A DNA stretch of 64,000 bases. It comes from Epiperipatus broadwayi. Taxonomy: Eukaryota; Onychophora; Udeonychophora; Euonychophora; Peripatidae. Positions 23,160-36,479 of the stretch are shown in pieces (positions within the stretch are counted from its first letter, which is position 1; each line of letters begins with the position of its first letter). Where the stretch lies: assembly GCA_028023455.1 (NCBI GenBank), contig JAQFVV010006199.1:3376646-3440645 (forward strand), read 5' to 3'. Under the pieces are notes generated by a model. It had not been told where the DNA came from, ran no database searches, and worked only from the letters and a program-made list of their open reading frames with translations. The translations under genes were made by a program, and so were the position numbers.

Positions 23160-24300
23160 AAAAAAAATTGAAACTTTATATAAAGTATAAAGATAAAGCA
23201 TATTCACTATGATATTTAGATGTTTTTTTTTCCTATGACATAAAATTGATGTGACCAACATGTGGCTATATATATAATTGTAAAGATAAAGACTAGTAAA
23301 TATCTTTTTTCTCTTCTTCACTTTATGCTGTTCTATTATTTATAATTAGTGATCCAATTATAGCTCATATTCATACTGTTTTTAGAATTATTTTCATAAA
23401 ATAGGTAAGCCAGCATGCAGAAATTTCTGTTAAAAATAAAAATGTCATAGAAATAAATAGACTGGACAAAATATCTGAAATAATTTGTTATTAATATTTG
23501 AGGGTATTATTTAAAATCATTTAACACCTGGTTATGTCAGTAGTAGTTTGGGTCTTCCCTTGGTGTCCACAATGGTATAGAGCACATTCTAAATCAGTAC
23601 CTAATTTACATTATATTAATAATATTAAACTATTCTATTAAATAATTTTAAATTTATTTCTCAGAAAGTAAAATTATTTTATTATATTTTAAAAAAAAGT
23701 TGGTCAGCAGTTTATGGAAGCAATTTATCCATATATATATATATATATTGTACCTATATTGATATAGGCACATATAATTTTTATCTAAAATTATTATTAA
23801 AGTAATCTTTCATAAAAGAAAAACATAAAATTAAATGTTGAAGAGTTTATTGCAGCTTGTTTTCGAAAAAGATAAGAATTAAATAGTTTTCTAGCGTTAG
23901 TTTTTGAAATAAAAAAAAGCTACAATTAATTAATCAAAAGGGGGGAGGGGGAGTCTTGGTTTGAAAAATGAAACTAAAGGTTTACAAAAGGAAATAAATA
24001 GTTTTTATTAGTATTCGTAAAAATATAATTTAAAAAGTTAAAACATACAAATCTCTTTTCATTCAAGTTTAATTAAAGAAAAAATAATGTTAAAACTAAT
24101 ATATGTGCGTATATATGTGCGATTGTCAACAATAGAATAAATGTTATTATAAATAAATGAAAGTTAAAGAAGATTATTATTAAAAAACACGGCAATGGTT
24201 ATTAATTAAAATATAAAACAACATCTCTGCATGGCTATTACTAATTAAGCAATCTTCCAAAACACGTTTATCAAAGGATTAATTGATAAAGAATTTCGAC
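23160..24300. other. AT-rich non-coding DNA with short TA and G runs
   Basis: Includes (TA)n near 23731-23749 and a G-rich run GGGGGGAGGGGG near 23940. The right part may belong to the LTR that ends at 25345, but its left end was not found. Confidence 0.4.
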
Positions 24301-25365
24301 AACAGATATTTGCTGGAGGATATTGAAAAGAAAACACTTCATTGGTATAAATACTGAATATTTTATCGGACAATCAGTTGAGACAGTCAGTTCACAAATT
24401 AGTTGAGTGAGTGCAGTTCACAAATTAATTGAATCAGTTGAGTTAATTATACCCAGAAACAAAATGCAGTGCTGAGAAGATTTTGGGAATTCACGCCTCT
24501 CCACAGCCTAAAAAGTCCGATGAAAACAGCAAGATCTGCCCGTGAAATAATGTCAACGTAACAACTTAGAAAATCTCCGTCAGTATCTAATTGTCTCCAA
24601 TAGTAATAATCGTGAATAATAAGGAAACTCATCAAGGAAATGTCCCAGCCGGCTGGAAGCATTCATACTGGAACCATTCATACTGGAAGAAACAACAAAC
24701 AAGAAGAAAACAAAGTGTTAAATCTACGTTCAAAATCCTAGGTAAAACATTTGCTTATTTTCGTTTATACTGTAATAGCCATTGCATTTCATTAATTCGT
24801 GCGAATCCTCCAAGAGTCTAATTATATGAACTCGATATCATACATAAATGAACTATTGATATGTGTGTTTAAATTTCAAATGCTATGTAATACTTTATTA
24901 TTATTATGTGTGTGCATGAGTTAATATGTGCGTGATCCTTATATCAATATTATTGGTTAAATTAGATAAATACCAGTGTTCGGTTATGAAAATATACAAG
25001 AATATTTAAACTAGTTTAGAAATGTTAATTTAAAAATATGCGTGTGTTTTTATTAGAATTATAAAATGTTTAAATTTAGTAAATAAATGTTAGTTAATAA
25101 ATTGTCTTTAAAATTAAACTTTATTTGTCGGTCAATTCTTTTTATCAATTCTTTTACCAAATTCTTTTATCAATCTCTTTTATAAATTCCTTTTACAATT
25201 CTTTTATCAATTCTTTTAACCACTAATGAAGTATAATCTATTAGTGATTACAAACAGCTGAGCTAGTCGTGGATTTAGGCATTGAGTTAGTGGCCACTGT
25301 TCAAAGTGCGTTGTCTATTCTTTTAGTATTCTTTTAGAATAAACAGCTGGCGCCCGTGTTTATAC
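24300..25365 (+). mobile_element. LTR retrotransposon relic: LTR 3' part plus primer-binding site
   Basis: At 25348-25365 the sequence TGGCGCCCGTGTTTATAC starts like a retroviral/Ty3 primer-binding site (TGGCGCCCG). It lies two bases after an AATAAACA end, the CA expected at an LTR terminus. Upstream, TATAAATA at about 24346 precedes TCAGTTGAGACAGTCAGTTC by roughly 25 bases, a plausible LTR promoter and start region. A degenerate 12-13-bp tandem repeat (CAATTCTTTTAT, about seven units) occupies 25130-25222. After the PBS, leader-like sequence runs to about 25545 before a TA tract. There is no second LTR, gag or pol, so this is a truncated relic. The left limit is a guess. Confidence 0.5.
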
Positions 25366-25589
25366 ACAAACAAAAAAGTGCTTTGGATTTGGTGTTGAAC
25401 TCAACAGCCGAGAAGAAGCTATGTCCTGGAAATGTAATGCTAGTTATATACTTTATAGCTATCGTTTGGGCATACATACTCTCCGAGTATGTTCTTCTCT
25501 GCCTAAGAGACCGGTGTTTCGAATGCACATATTCGAACTCGGTTCAATATATATATATATATGTGTATGTGCATGTGTGTACATGACCA

Positions 25590-25915
25590 TATGTGTGAAC
25601 ATAAATTCTTTGATCCTTTTTGATATTAAGAGCAAAGTCCTAATGTCCATTGTGTATGTTGTTGTTGCAATTGTTATTACTATCTGATTATTTTATATGA
25701 TGAAAAATCATGGATAGGGTGTTTACTAACATGCATTAAAAACCTGGCTTTTTATATTTCCATTTATGATCAAAAGCACCATTGTTTTTCTTATCAGTTG
25801 CCTAATATCTTGAAGGCAGAATGAATGTGTGTGAATATTCTTTTTAATAATTATTTACAACTATGCCATACAAAATTAAACTATGTTTCTTATTTACAGA
25901 AGGAAATAAAGTCAT
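25590..25915. other. AT-rich non-coding DNA
   Basis: Follows a TA/TG tract; no coding potential recognised. The RTE-like copy begins to be readable beyond it. Confidence 0.4.
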
Positions 25916-25929
25916 TAGGGAAGATAGCA

Positions 25930-28485
25930 TTTTGTAGGTGAAGGTGAAAATGCTATAAAGGGTTTAATTGGGAACCTTGACATGCAATTTAATGATGGTC
26001 TTTTATTCAGTTATATATAATTGCACTTTTGGGTGAAGGAAAATTACATGAATTAAAGTGAAAGCTTTCTAATATTTAATGGAACATTGTGAATTTTGTG
26101 AAGTTAGAAGAAAGGTGAAGAAATGATTAATTTTAAAAAATGAATATGTATTTTACTCCAAGGGAACAAACATTGAAAGCACAAGTGGAGTGAAATCCAT
26201 TATTAAAAAACAAAATAACATCATTGAGATTAATGGTACATCAGACAGATTGGCAAGACTAGTTATTCAAATCAATGGATGATATTACATACAGATAGTT
26301 TAGATTTATTCTTCAAATAAATTCTCATTTTGATGAAAAAGTAGGTCTTTTATATGATTGTATAAAATCCTTTGATCAAATCAAACAACATTTATAATTA
26401 TCATAGAAAATTTTAAAGCTAGAATTAATAAACGATTAAAAGATGAAAGTAGTGACAAAAATTAGAGAAGATACAGACTCACATTTTTATATTAAATGGA
26501 AATGGATATTTAAGCATTCAAATAAAAATACAGCAGAATTAGATTATATTTTGATGACCAGAAAATATATACTTTAAAATTGTAATGTTATTAATAAATT
26601 TAACAAAGGAAGTGATTAATAATTAGTGATACCAGAGAAATTAAAACTATTAAGGAAGGCAGTATTAATAGCTGCTAACACTCCAATAAATGTAAAGTAT
26701 ATTTTATAAATTGATTAAGGTATTAACATACTTTGAAGACAGGCTACACATTACTGAAATTAATACAAATTGCAAGAAGAATAGCTAGTATAAAAAACAA
26801 TAATTTAGCAATAAGTTTTCTACTAAGATAAAACGACATATGAGAAAAAGCTGTAATATAAATTTTTTTTAAATGTTTTATTAGAAAGAACTGGGTATCT
26901 ACATTTTTATAAAGTAATAAAAAAAGTTAATAATAAAAGAAGATAATATAATAGTGAATTGGCAAAGAAAGCTATAGAAGAGAATAAAAGTTGCTTTAGT
27001 AATGAAAAAAGAAAAATGGAATTATTAGTAAAAAGAGAGATGATACCATGAAATATATGGAAGAGTTCTTGAAATAATTCTGAAATAATAAAGTAGAAAG
27101 CCAATTAATCCTTATTGTTATTACATTCTAAATTACCTAGAGATGAGGCATGCAATTAAATCTATGAAGAAGGAAAAGGTTCAGGAAATGAGGGAATTAT
27201 TATTGACATTTTTAAAAAGCATGTTCAGAAATAAAAAAAAATCGTTGGCAATGTTGTATAACAAATGTACAAATGATAAAGATGTATCAGATGATTGGAA
27301 GAATGTAGTAGTAATATTGACATTGAAAAAAAAAAGATGATAAAGAAAATATTAGAAATTACAGACGTATCAGCCTTCTCTCAATTTTCTATAAATTTTT
27401 TATCAAGATAATTACACCTTCTCTACAGCCACATTTTAACTTTAATCAACAAAAAGAATAAGCTAAATTTGAAAGTGACTTTAGCACAGTGGATATCAGA
27501 AGTTATAGAAAGACCAATTAATATGAGATCCATTATGATTTGGTTTTTAGATTATGAAAAGCGATTTGATTCTATAACCATTTCTATAGTGATTAATGCT
27601 TTGGATGATTAAAATATAGATAGAATACTATTATATTTTAAAGAATAACAGCACTTATTAAATTACATGATTATATTAAAAAGTATAACATTGGAGTGAG
27701 TGTATGCCAAAATAATTTCATGTCTCTAAAACGTTTTACTGAGATTTACAGCTGCATTTTGTAGATTAAAATGGTAAGCTAAGGGAATAAAAGTAAATAA
27801 ATATTGTTTGAATTATCTAGAGTTTACAGATGATGTGATTGATTTTGAAAATGCTTCAGAGCTTCAGGAATTTTTGAAAAATTATTAATGAAAGTGAGAA
27901 AGTAGGATTAAAGATAAATGCTAAAAAAATGTTTCAATTGATTTTTTTAGAAAATAAAAATTGACAGTTATAAATTAGTAGAAGTCAATAACTGCAAATA
28001 CGTTAAGTCAAATTTATATATATAGAAACATAATGAATGAAACTAATTATAGAATTAAATTTGGATGAAATATATTCCACTTACTGTTGAAAGGAAATAT
28101 ATCTATCTGTTTGAAGAAAAAAAAGGATTTTTAATAAATATATTTTATCAGTTTTTATTTATGAATCTGAGACTTGGACACTTAACAGAATAGTAATACA
28201 GATACTATTAGTATGAATAACAAAAAAATAAAAAATAATAATACATGGTTGAGAGAACAAACATTTATCATTGATATCACCTAAAGAATTAACAGATTGA
28301 AATGGATATTGGATGAACATATTGTTAGAAGAATTAATAATAGAGGACAGTTGAAATTTTACATGGGACTTCAAGAGATTACAGAAGACCTAAAATGAGA
28401 ATATGTAAATTAGATGAATGAAATTGGAAAATATGTTAGTATAATGTGGAGAGGTTATGAATCATTAAAGAAAGGTCTCCATCCT
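25930..28485 (+). pseudogene. Old RTE-like non-LTR retrotransposon with endonuclease and RT remnants
   Basis: Plus-strand translations in shifting frames show first the apurinic-type endonuclease. About 26125-26280 reads EYVFYSKGTNIESTSGVK, then KKQNNIIEINGTSDRLARLV. Near 26400 comes ENFKARINKRLKDESSDKN, the decayed (M)GDFNAKIG block. RT follows: MRHAIKSMKKEKV (27143), SDDWKNVVVIL (27285), and RNYRRISLLSIFYKFFIKII (about 27356). The tail matches, frame for frame, the younger copy at 46821-48291, including ESETWTLNR near 28165 and the closing LQ-x-DNG equivalent near 28490. Stops occur every few codons. I assign it to the RTE-type endonuclease-reverse transcriptases on the overall pattern. Confidence 0.75.
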
Positions 28486-28510
28486 CCTGCAGATTAATAA
28501 TGGTTGAAAA

Positions 28511-30020
28511 TAATGATGAATTGTCCATGTGGTTTTTAATAATTATTTGCATATCCAAATTATAATTAATAAACATTACTTTTTAATAAATATTTAAAAA
28601 AATATTGCATAATTTAATATTTATTTTATTAGAAAATAAAATTCCCCTAGATATATATTTCTATGGATGGGTATTGCGTTAAAAATAAAATATCAAAATA
28701 TTTTCATTTTATAAAAAGTATTGATATGAAATGTGATAAGTAAATGTTTATATATATCATGTAAATCTAATTTTATAAGAAATATAATAAAGCTGTTATA
28801 AAAATGGCTATTTTAAAACTTTTGTCAAAATACACAATTTATGAATAAATTTAAAATTAATAACTTTAAAAATATTTAAATTTTTTATTTTATTTTGTGA
28901 TAATAATATTGTATCAGTTTTAATACTTTTTATAGTGAATTAAATTTATGGAATATATAATATTTTTATATAAATTATAGTTATTGTTAAATTTGCATCA
29001 TTAACTAAATGCATAATTATATAATATATATTAGCCAACAAATTAAAATGAAGTTGAATCTGATCTTAACTTCAATATTTTTGAAAGAATTAATAATACT
29101 CAAATATTTTATAAAAGTATTAGAGAAAAACAATCAGTATTTTAATTAAGTAAAAGAGCAGATAGCAATTTATGATTTTACAACCTAATAAAAAAAAGCA
29201 AGCAACTAAATGACTATTAATTGTGAACTTAGTCATAAATTTGTCTAGGTAAACAAATATCTGATAAATTATGACTCACAGATAAACTCTGGCCTATTGC
29301 TATTTTTATCTTGCCTACAAGCTAAAAATTAATGTTAACAAATGAACATTTCAGTCAATTTTGATGATAGAAAATAAGAATTTTAAATATATAAATACTA
29401 TCAGGATACAACAGTGTATAATTTATTGGAAAAAAATAAAAATAAACCATTTATATATATGTACCCAGGTAATATTTCATTTATATCTATAGCCTATGAA
29501 AAGCTTCGATTGTTTAAACCACGAAGGATTTGAGGAATTGTATTTTTATCCTCAAGTTAAAAATAAATAAAATGTAATCTCAAAAGGGATGAGCATAATA
29601 GATCACTTTGATTTATAATGGGATGGGTGATAAATGGATGGGGTATTCAGGTAGAAAGTTTTGGTGAACCTGGTGTGATGACAATCTGGGATGATGGAAA
29701 ATCATCATCAACCCCAATTCAAAATGTAAATATTAAATTTTCATTATTAATGTAATGTTTGATAATTAAAAAAATATAAGTAATGTTTATATATTAAAAG
29801 AGAGCATAGGATGAAGAGAGATCACTGAGATCAGCCCAGTTACTTCTTAGAGCAACTATAAGTATTATTAACTATACATCCACTAACATTATCAATAAGT
29901 AAAAGAAAGCATAAGTAATCACCATTTATCATCATGAATGATCCATTAATCCAACTACAATAAAATCAACAGACAATCTGGTGACTGGATTTGAATAATA
30001 AAAAAATATAAATTAACAAT
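28511..30020. other. AT-rich non-coding DNA; possible SINE body near 29580-29720
   Basis: Mostly featureless. A more complex stretch at about 29580-29720 contains GGGATGGGTGATAAATGGAT and ATCATCATCAACC, but no second copy was found. Confidence 0.35.
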
Positions 30021-30029
30021 CAATCTGGT

Positions 30030-30085
30030 AACTGGATTGGAAATGAGTCTTCTATAGACCAGACTAACTATTGCGCCATTGCAAG
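30030..30085 (-). repeat. tRNA-like (SINE head) sequence
   Basis: On the minus strand GCAATGGCGCAATAGTTAGT (30082-30063) resembles a polymerase III A box. TTTCCAATCCAGTTACCAG, starting near 30044, resembles a decayed B box and 3' half. The segment CAATCTGGTGACTGGATT at about 29974-29991 partly duplicates the B-box part. The anticodon loop is not canonical, so this is a tRNA-derived repeat and not a gene. Confidence 0.4.
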
Positions 30086-30565
30086 CTTGGCAAAATTATT
30101 TAAGCATTAATTTGGATGCACCAACTTGAATGTTAATTCTTTAGAATACATAATAATAAAAAGCAGTAATTCTGGGACATTAAAACATGCTGATCATCAT
30201 CAATGCTCTAGACACCTATTATCATTAATGTACTGGTCAACTATAAATTTTACTTCTATGACTAAACTAAGCTAAAATGTAGTGCAAGGGCTTTGAAGAA
30301 TATAATCCTCATGCCAAGCCAGAAGAATGTCATACTGGCTGACCCTAAAGCACTAAATACACATCCCCATTCATATATTCAGTCATTATAATCAAATCTC
30401 GCTCAGAAAAACACAAGTTCATTACTGTTAGGTGAACCAAGAGATGATAATTTAATACAATTTTAAACAATTGAATTCAAGTTTAATAACAATAAAAATG
30501 ATATTAAGGTCTTTATAATATGGTTATACATATAAATTAATCCTTCTGATTTTAATTGACATATA
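30086..30565. other. Non-coding DNA, nothing recognised
   Basis: Slightly less AT-rich than the neighbours; no ORF or pairing seen. Confidence 0.4.
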
Positions 30566-30569
30566 ATAA

Positions 30570-31010
30570 AAAATATCATTGTGATTTACATATATGATTT
30601 AAAAATTCAAATTATTACATTGATTTACGTATATGTGATTTACAAAATTCCAGTTATCACATTGATTTACATATATGTTTCAATAGGTTTATTTTAAAGC
30701 AGACAGCACACAGACATGTGGCTTAATATTAAATGAACATTTTTGAATTGACATTTAATACTAAAAATGATTACAATTTACATCAGTCTCTATTTGACAC
30801 ACATTGGTATTTGCAATGCAATTGACATATATATGCATAGATATATGTGTGTGCATATAATTTCTTAACAATTGATTTTTCATAAAATAAATATTTTTAG
30901 TTGTCATCTTTAAATGATTAAAATTTATATATATATATGTTGATAAACATAAAATCAAAATTTGGTCTATTACATTATGATTTACATATATGTTCAAATA
31001 GGTTTTTTGA
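30570..31010. repeat. Short dispersed direct repeats with TGATTTACATATATG core
   Basis: The core TGATTTACATATATG or close variants occurs near 30582, 30619, 30663 and 30979. The last two are each followed by TT(C)AATAGGTTT or a variant. The first three form an irregular tandem with spacing of about 40 bp. A 78-codon minus frame here is low-complexity and incidental. Confidence 0.6.
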
Positions 31011-31668
31011 AATACCTATACACATCATCACACATTGGTGTGGTATAATAATTGATTAATTATATAAATGAAATTCATTTTCTATCATATTTGGTAATAG
31101 CAAAAATTCATTTTCCTTTTTATAGGACAAGATTTAATATATACATGTGTGTATTTAGTCATTTATGCACATACTGATGTTTACTTATTTTGGTTTGACA
31201 TAATAATAAAAGTTATTCAAATATATTTTTCATATAAATGCATGCATATAACAATATAACATGTATAATTTAATACAAATACTTTCATAAAAAGTTTTAT
31301 TTTTCATAAAAAAAAAAGTTATTTTTTTTCTTTTTCAAGTATTTGTTTTAATTTTAAATTAAAAATGTTTTTCTTTTCTTTTATTTTTAGTCTAAAAATT
31401 TTTTGAAATCTGTTTTTCTTTTAAAATATACATTTTAGATAATTCTTTCTGCATATGGCTATGATCATCAGGTTGATTTTTAATTTTTTAAATTTAAAAA
31501 TATAGGTTTAAAAATGTCTCTTTAAGGAATATTAAAATAACTTCTTTACAATATATATATATAATCATCTATGTTCCTTTTTTTAGATTTATAGCTCAAA
31601 TAAATTAGTCATTTGCTTTACTTTAAGTTATTAAGTTGTAAATGTACAAGTCATTTTAAGGATTTTAA
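31011..31668. other. AT-rich non-coding DNA, nothing recognised
   Basis: Many T runs; no coding or repeat signal apart from a short TA tract near 31552. Confidence 0.5.
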
Positions 31669-31670
31669 AT

Positions 31671-32341
<671 letters not shown>

Positions 32342-32344
32342 GTG

Positions 32345-33358
32345 ATTCTCTGCATATAGATACATCAGCATATGTATACCAACTCTTCAAGATTTCTCTT
32401 GGTAAGCTTGGTTTTGATGATTGTCATCATTAAGATAGGTATAATTCTGGTAATTTGTTAGCATGTCATGAGCTTCCTTCTGTCTAAGGCTTGGTGAGCT
32501 TCAGCCAGCAAACTATCTTGTCATTTAAGGCTAATGATTAATTTGAAGTGACTCTGGTTTTAGATGAATCAAAACCCCTCCATAGAATCAATAGACTGCT
32601 TCTGGATCTTCTGACTTGACTTCAGCTACATCTTCATAGGAGCTCTTTCCAACTCTGCTAGCAAACTCTGCAGATAGCTATTCTGCTTCTCAAAAATATT
32701 ATTAGCCAAGCCTTCTGGACAGCTTATACAAAATATATTTAGCCAAGACTTAATACCAGATTCTTCTAGCTAGCTCTTACAAAAACTACAAGCAAAAACT
32801 GAACTGATATTTTTTATTAGTTCTTTTTATAAAGGTCCTCTGAGGCAATAAAAACACCTTAATTAAAAACAGAGTTTTTCTGTCTTAGCTTTTCAAAAAA
32901 ATCACTAAACCTTCCAAAAGCAAGTTTGAAGTTTTATCAAGGTGTGATATACAAAGATTTTTAAAAATAGATAATTTACCAATTAATTAAAAGATTTCAA
33001 AAATACCATACTTGTTTTTAAATTCAAAATCAGAATTACAAATAATATTTATTAGACCTTTTTAACTGTTTATTTATAATAAAATGTTATTTTAAATTCA
33101 GAATTATTTAATTATTTTATTATGCTTATTTCATTCCAGGAAAGTAGAAAATATCCATTAAATTTTTTGTCTGTGTTTATTTCTACTTTTCTTTCAACTT
33201 TATATATATTTGTGCACACACCCTATATTATTGTGTGTCATATAACAGACCTGTTACAATATATATATTCACACACAATGTAGTTATAATCTTTTTTTAA
33301 AATGCCTTTAAAGATATTAAACTTCTTGTTTTTCTTTCTCTCACATATATATATATAT
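32345..33358. other. Non-coding DNA left of the LTR element
   Basis: 32345-32800 is moderately complex, with repeated short words such as TTAGCCAAG and CTTCTGGA. The rest is AT-rich. No ORF. The last bases are a CA/TA tract into which the LTR element inserted. Confidence 0.4.
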
Positions 33359-35236
33359 TGTAATGGAACGTATATGAGGCATTCCATTAAAATTAAAGAA
33401 TGAAGAAAAACAAAATTATTCCAGTTATATTTAAATAAATTGTTTAAATGCCCTTCCAGCTAGCTATACATAAAACAAATCTAAAATCATGTAAAGCAAT
33501 GAGACCTATCTTTATAATTTATTTTTAAGGTTGATGTGACTAACTAATCAAATATATATAATAGAAACAATAGGACTTTTACTAAATTCAAATATACACA
33601 TCTAACTATGTAAATTTATGTACCTCTAAATATATAAATGAATAATAATATGTGTAAGTGACCTACAAACCAAATAATAAATGAAATATGAAATTATCTT
33701 TTATTATTTATAAATTCAATTAATTTCATAATAACTTTGGCATTAAAAGAAAATAAGAATAATATAGTATCGCTCTTTTAAATAATTACAAAGGCATTAT
33801 TTATAAAAACAAATAGTACATCCTTTATTTTATGTTATAGTTTAACTTTAAATAATATTGATGTTTTAAATATAAATACAAAGAATAACTATATGTATAT
33901 ACTTGTAATAAGTATATATAGATTAAATATATATAAAGACATATTTTTGCCTAACCATTATAATATAAATATAACAATTCATATATAACTTCAACCTATA
34001 AATTACATTTTAAGATTTTTAAATTATTTAAGATAATTATCTGAACATCTGTTATACGTCTAATATTATTATAAAACAAGATGCTTAAATTGACCACTTA
34101 TAAAACGTTGTATTTTATAATAAAAAAAATAAATAAATAAATAAATAAATAAAAATATATCAATCTCAAAAATATATTTATATATTACTCATACATATAT
34201 AAAATTATTAAATACCTTTTTAAAGTTCATTTAGCTAATTTTCCTTTCCAAAAAGTTAATTTATTCCATGAGTTCTTTTATCCGTTTACTTTTGATTATT
34301 AGAATGCATTCTATTGAAAGGCGAAGAAATTATTATATTAAAGAAAATTGTTAATCCTTAGATATATGCATATTTTATCCGTTTTAAAATTTCCTTCCTT
34401 TTTAAAAAAAAAAATAAATAAACCAATTAAAATGTTAAATCCAGCATGTTAATTCCAATTACTTCCAAATTATGATTAAATTGATGATTATACATTTAAG
34501 ATAACTATATCTAGTTTCAACTCCAGACGCGACGAAATTTATACATTGAATTTTTTTTTATTTAGTTGTTCCATTGAAAATTGCCTTGGAATAAATGAAA
34601 GCGATGATGCAGCCTCCTGGCTGCGATTCTTGATTAGCCTGCCATAATTTATGTATTTACCATAAGATATATATATATTATTTCAGTATTTTGAAGAATA
34701 GTAAATTTTATAGAAATAAAGTACAATAAAATCTTTATGTTTCAGTTGTTTGTTCTATATCTATTCCAATAATAATATATAATAATAATGGCTTCCTTAT
34801 TGTTGTTGCTGTTGTTCCATGTGCCAGCAGATGCTATTTTAAAACTCATGTTATATATGTTCTCTTTTTAAAACAATTAACATTAAAATAAAAATAAAAT
34901 ATCAAGTATATATATAAAAAATATTAAATTGAAAATTTGACATCTTTAAAAATATACATAAATAATTATTTATTGCATTTAATAATCATTATAAATAAAA
35001 TAATTTTTTTTTAATCAACAATTTATATGTCCTTATTTATTTTAATAATTAAATGTTCATATTGATGTACTATCAATATATATAAATAAAATAATAACTT
35101 CAAATAATAACTATATTTAATAAACATAAAAGAAAAATTTAAATATTTCATATGTAAACATCAACTTAAAGAGATTTTTTTTTTAATAACAAATGACAAT
35201 TTAAAAAAATATAATATCGACTTATCGATATTTACA
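33359..35236 (-). repeat. 3' LTR of the minus-strand element
   Basis: TG...CA bounded when read on either strand. It ends, in the minus sense, at CGTTCCATTACA. It contains A-rich and ATAA-repeat length variants near 34120-34150 relative to the other LTR, and AATAAA words that could serve as poly(A) signals. Confidence 0.9.
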
Positions 35237-35256
35237 ATACCCTCTAATCCACCGAA
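35237..35256 (-). promoter_or_regulatory. Polypurine-tract candidate next to the 3' LTR
   Basis: The minus strand reads GGTGGATTAGAGGGTAT directly before the LTR's TGTAA. It is purine-rich with T interruptions and sits where plus-strand priming is expected. Confidence 0.6.
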
Positions 35257-35288
35257 AAAAAAAAATGTCTTTGCAGATAACTAATGAA

Positions 35289-36479
35289 TTATGAAATATC
35301 GAAAAACTTCTCAAATTTGAGTTTAATTTTGGCTTTGCCAATTTCTTTTTCTTTATCAATAATCTTTCTACCAATATTTAAATTGAATATTTTTTTATTT
35401 CTCTCAAATTTTAATAAGATATATCTTACGAACTTTGTCCTACTAGCATATTTGTAAAATAGGTCTTTTCTATTGCAGTAATGGTACAAATTATCACTCA
35501 AATATTCATGTTCTAATATATATAAAAATATGCTTTCTTTGTACCACACAAAATTACCATGATACTGTTCTTGATATTGACTTTGATAAACACATTCTGT
35601 TCTTTCTAGTAATTTTTGAGAGTTAATTTTAATCTTTTCTGGTGAACTTAATTCTTCATTTTTAAAATTTTTTCCATTTACTAAATCTATCAATGGTTTA
35701 TCTTTTTCTTTATCATCTATTTCTTGTATACGATTAGAAGTAACATCATTTACTACATTAATACGTTCATTTATATCTTGTAATTTATTAATATCAATCA
35801 ACTGTTCCTCTTGCTGCAATCCCACAGCAATTTTAACTTCAGCAGAGATAGTCGTATATAGGTTTTTAAATGAAGATTCATTATCAATTTTCAATGCTTG
35901 GAACTTATCCCATAATACTTTATTATCATTAATAATCTTTTCCTCAAATTCCCCATGTTCTTTCTTAGACTCTTCTAATCTGGCCATAATTCCTTGATTT
36001 TCTTCCTTCATTTCATTATTTATTTCTTCAATTTTTGCTTTTAAAGAATTAGCTTCAACCATTGTCTCTTCTCTATATTTTTCTATCTTTTCATCAAATT
36101 TTACTTCTACTCTTCTAACACTATTATCTACCAAAGCTTTTAATTCATTAGAATTGATTTTCATTTCTGCTCTAAGATCTTCTTTTAATTCATTAGAGTT
36201 TATTTTCATTTCAGCTCTAAGATCTTTTAATTCATTAGAGTTAGTTTTTAAACCAATTTCTAGTTTCTGGGAAAGTTCATCAGAATTTGTTTTTAAGTTA
36301 GATTCTAGTTTCTTAGAAAGTTCATTAGAATTTGTTTTTATCTCATCTCTAAGATCTTTTAATTCTGCTCTAAAATTTTTTAATTCATTAGAGTTGGTTT
36401 CCATCATAGCCTCCAATTTCTCTATAAAATTCCCCATATCAAAATTACCACTAACTGACATTTCACTACTGTTATCCAT
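35289..36479 (-). CDS. Gag-like coiled-coil protein of the LTR element, 396 aa
   Basis: An uninterrupted frame starts with ATG at 36477-36479 and ends 53 bases before the 3' LTR. Residues 1-27 are a short head (MDNSSEMSVSGNFDMGNFIE). Residues 28-113 carry six units with the motif (T/I)NS(N/D)EL at 28, 49, 64, 79, 93 and 108, spaced 14-21 residues apart, rich in Leu, Glu and Lys. A long charged coiled coil continues to about residue 200. Residues about 300-360 differ: aromatic-rich, with tyrosines and YHYCNRKDLFYKYASRTKF. A basic tail follows. No CCHC knuckle, protease or polymerase motif is seen. Known: many invertebrate Ty3-type gag proteins start with such Lys/Glu coiled coils. Inferred: it multimerises into particles. 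The aromatic part may be a remnant joined by deletion; I do not recognise it. Confidence 0.75.
   Translation of the reverse strand: MDNSSEMSVSGNFDMGNFIEKLEAMMETNSNELKNFRAELKDLRDEIKTNSNELSKKLESNLKTNSDELSQKLEIGLKTNSNELKDLRAEMKINSNELKEDLRAEMKINSNELKALVDNSVRRVEVKFDEKIEKYREETMVEANSLKAKIEEINNEMKEENQGIMARLEESKKEHGEFEEKIINDNKVLWDKFQALKIDNESSFKNLYTTISAEVKIAVGLQQEEQLIDINKLQDINERINVVNDVTSNRIQEIDDKEKDKPLIDLVNGKNFKNEELSSPEKIKINSQKLLERTECVYQSQYQEQYHGNFVWYKESIFLYILEHEYLSDNLYHYCNRKDLFYKYASRTKFVRYILLKFERNKKIFNLNIGRKIIDKEKEIGKAKIKLKFEKFFDIS

Noticed and set aside
33354-33358. 5-bp TSD for the LTR element
   Set aside because: Left TATAT and right ATATA do not match at five bases; only ATAT matches, and the TA-tract context makes even that weak.
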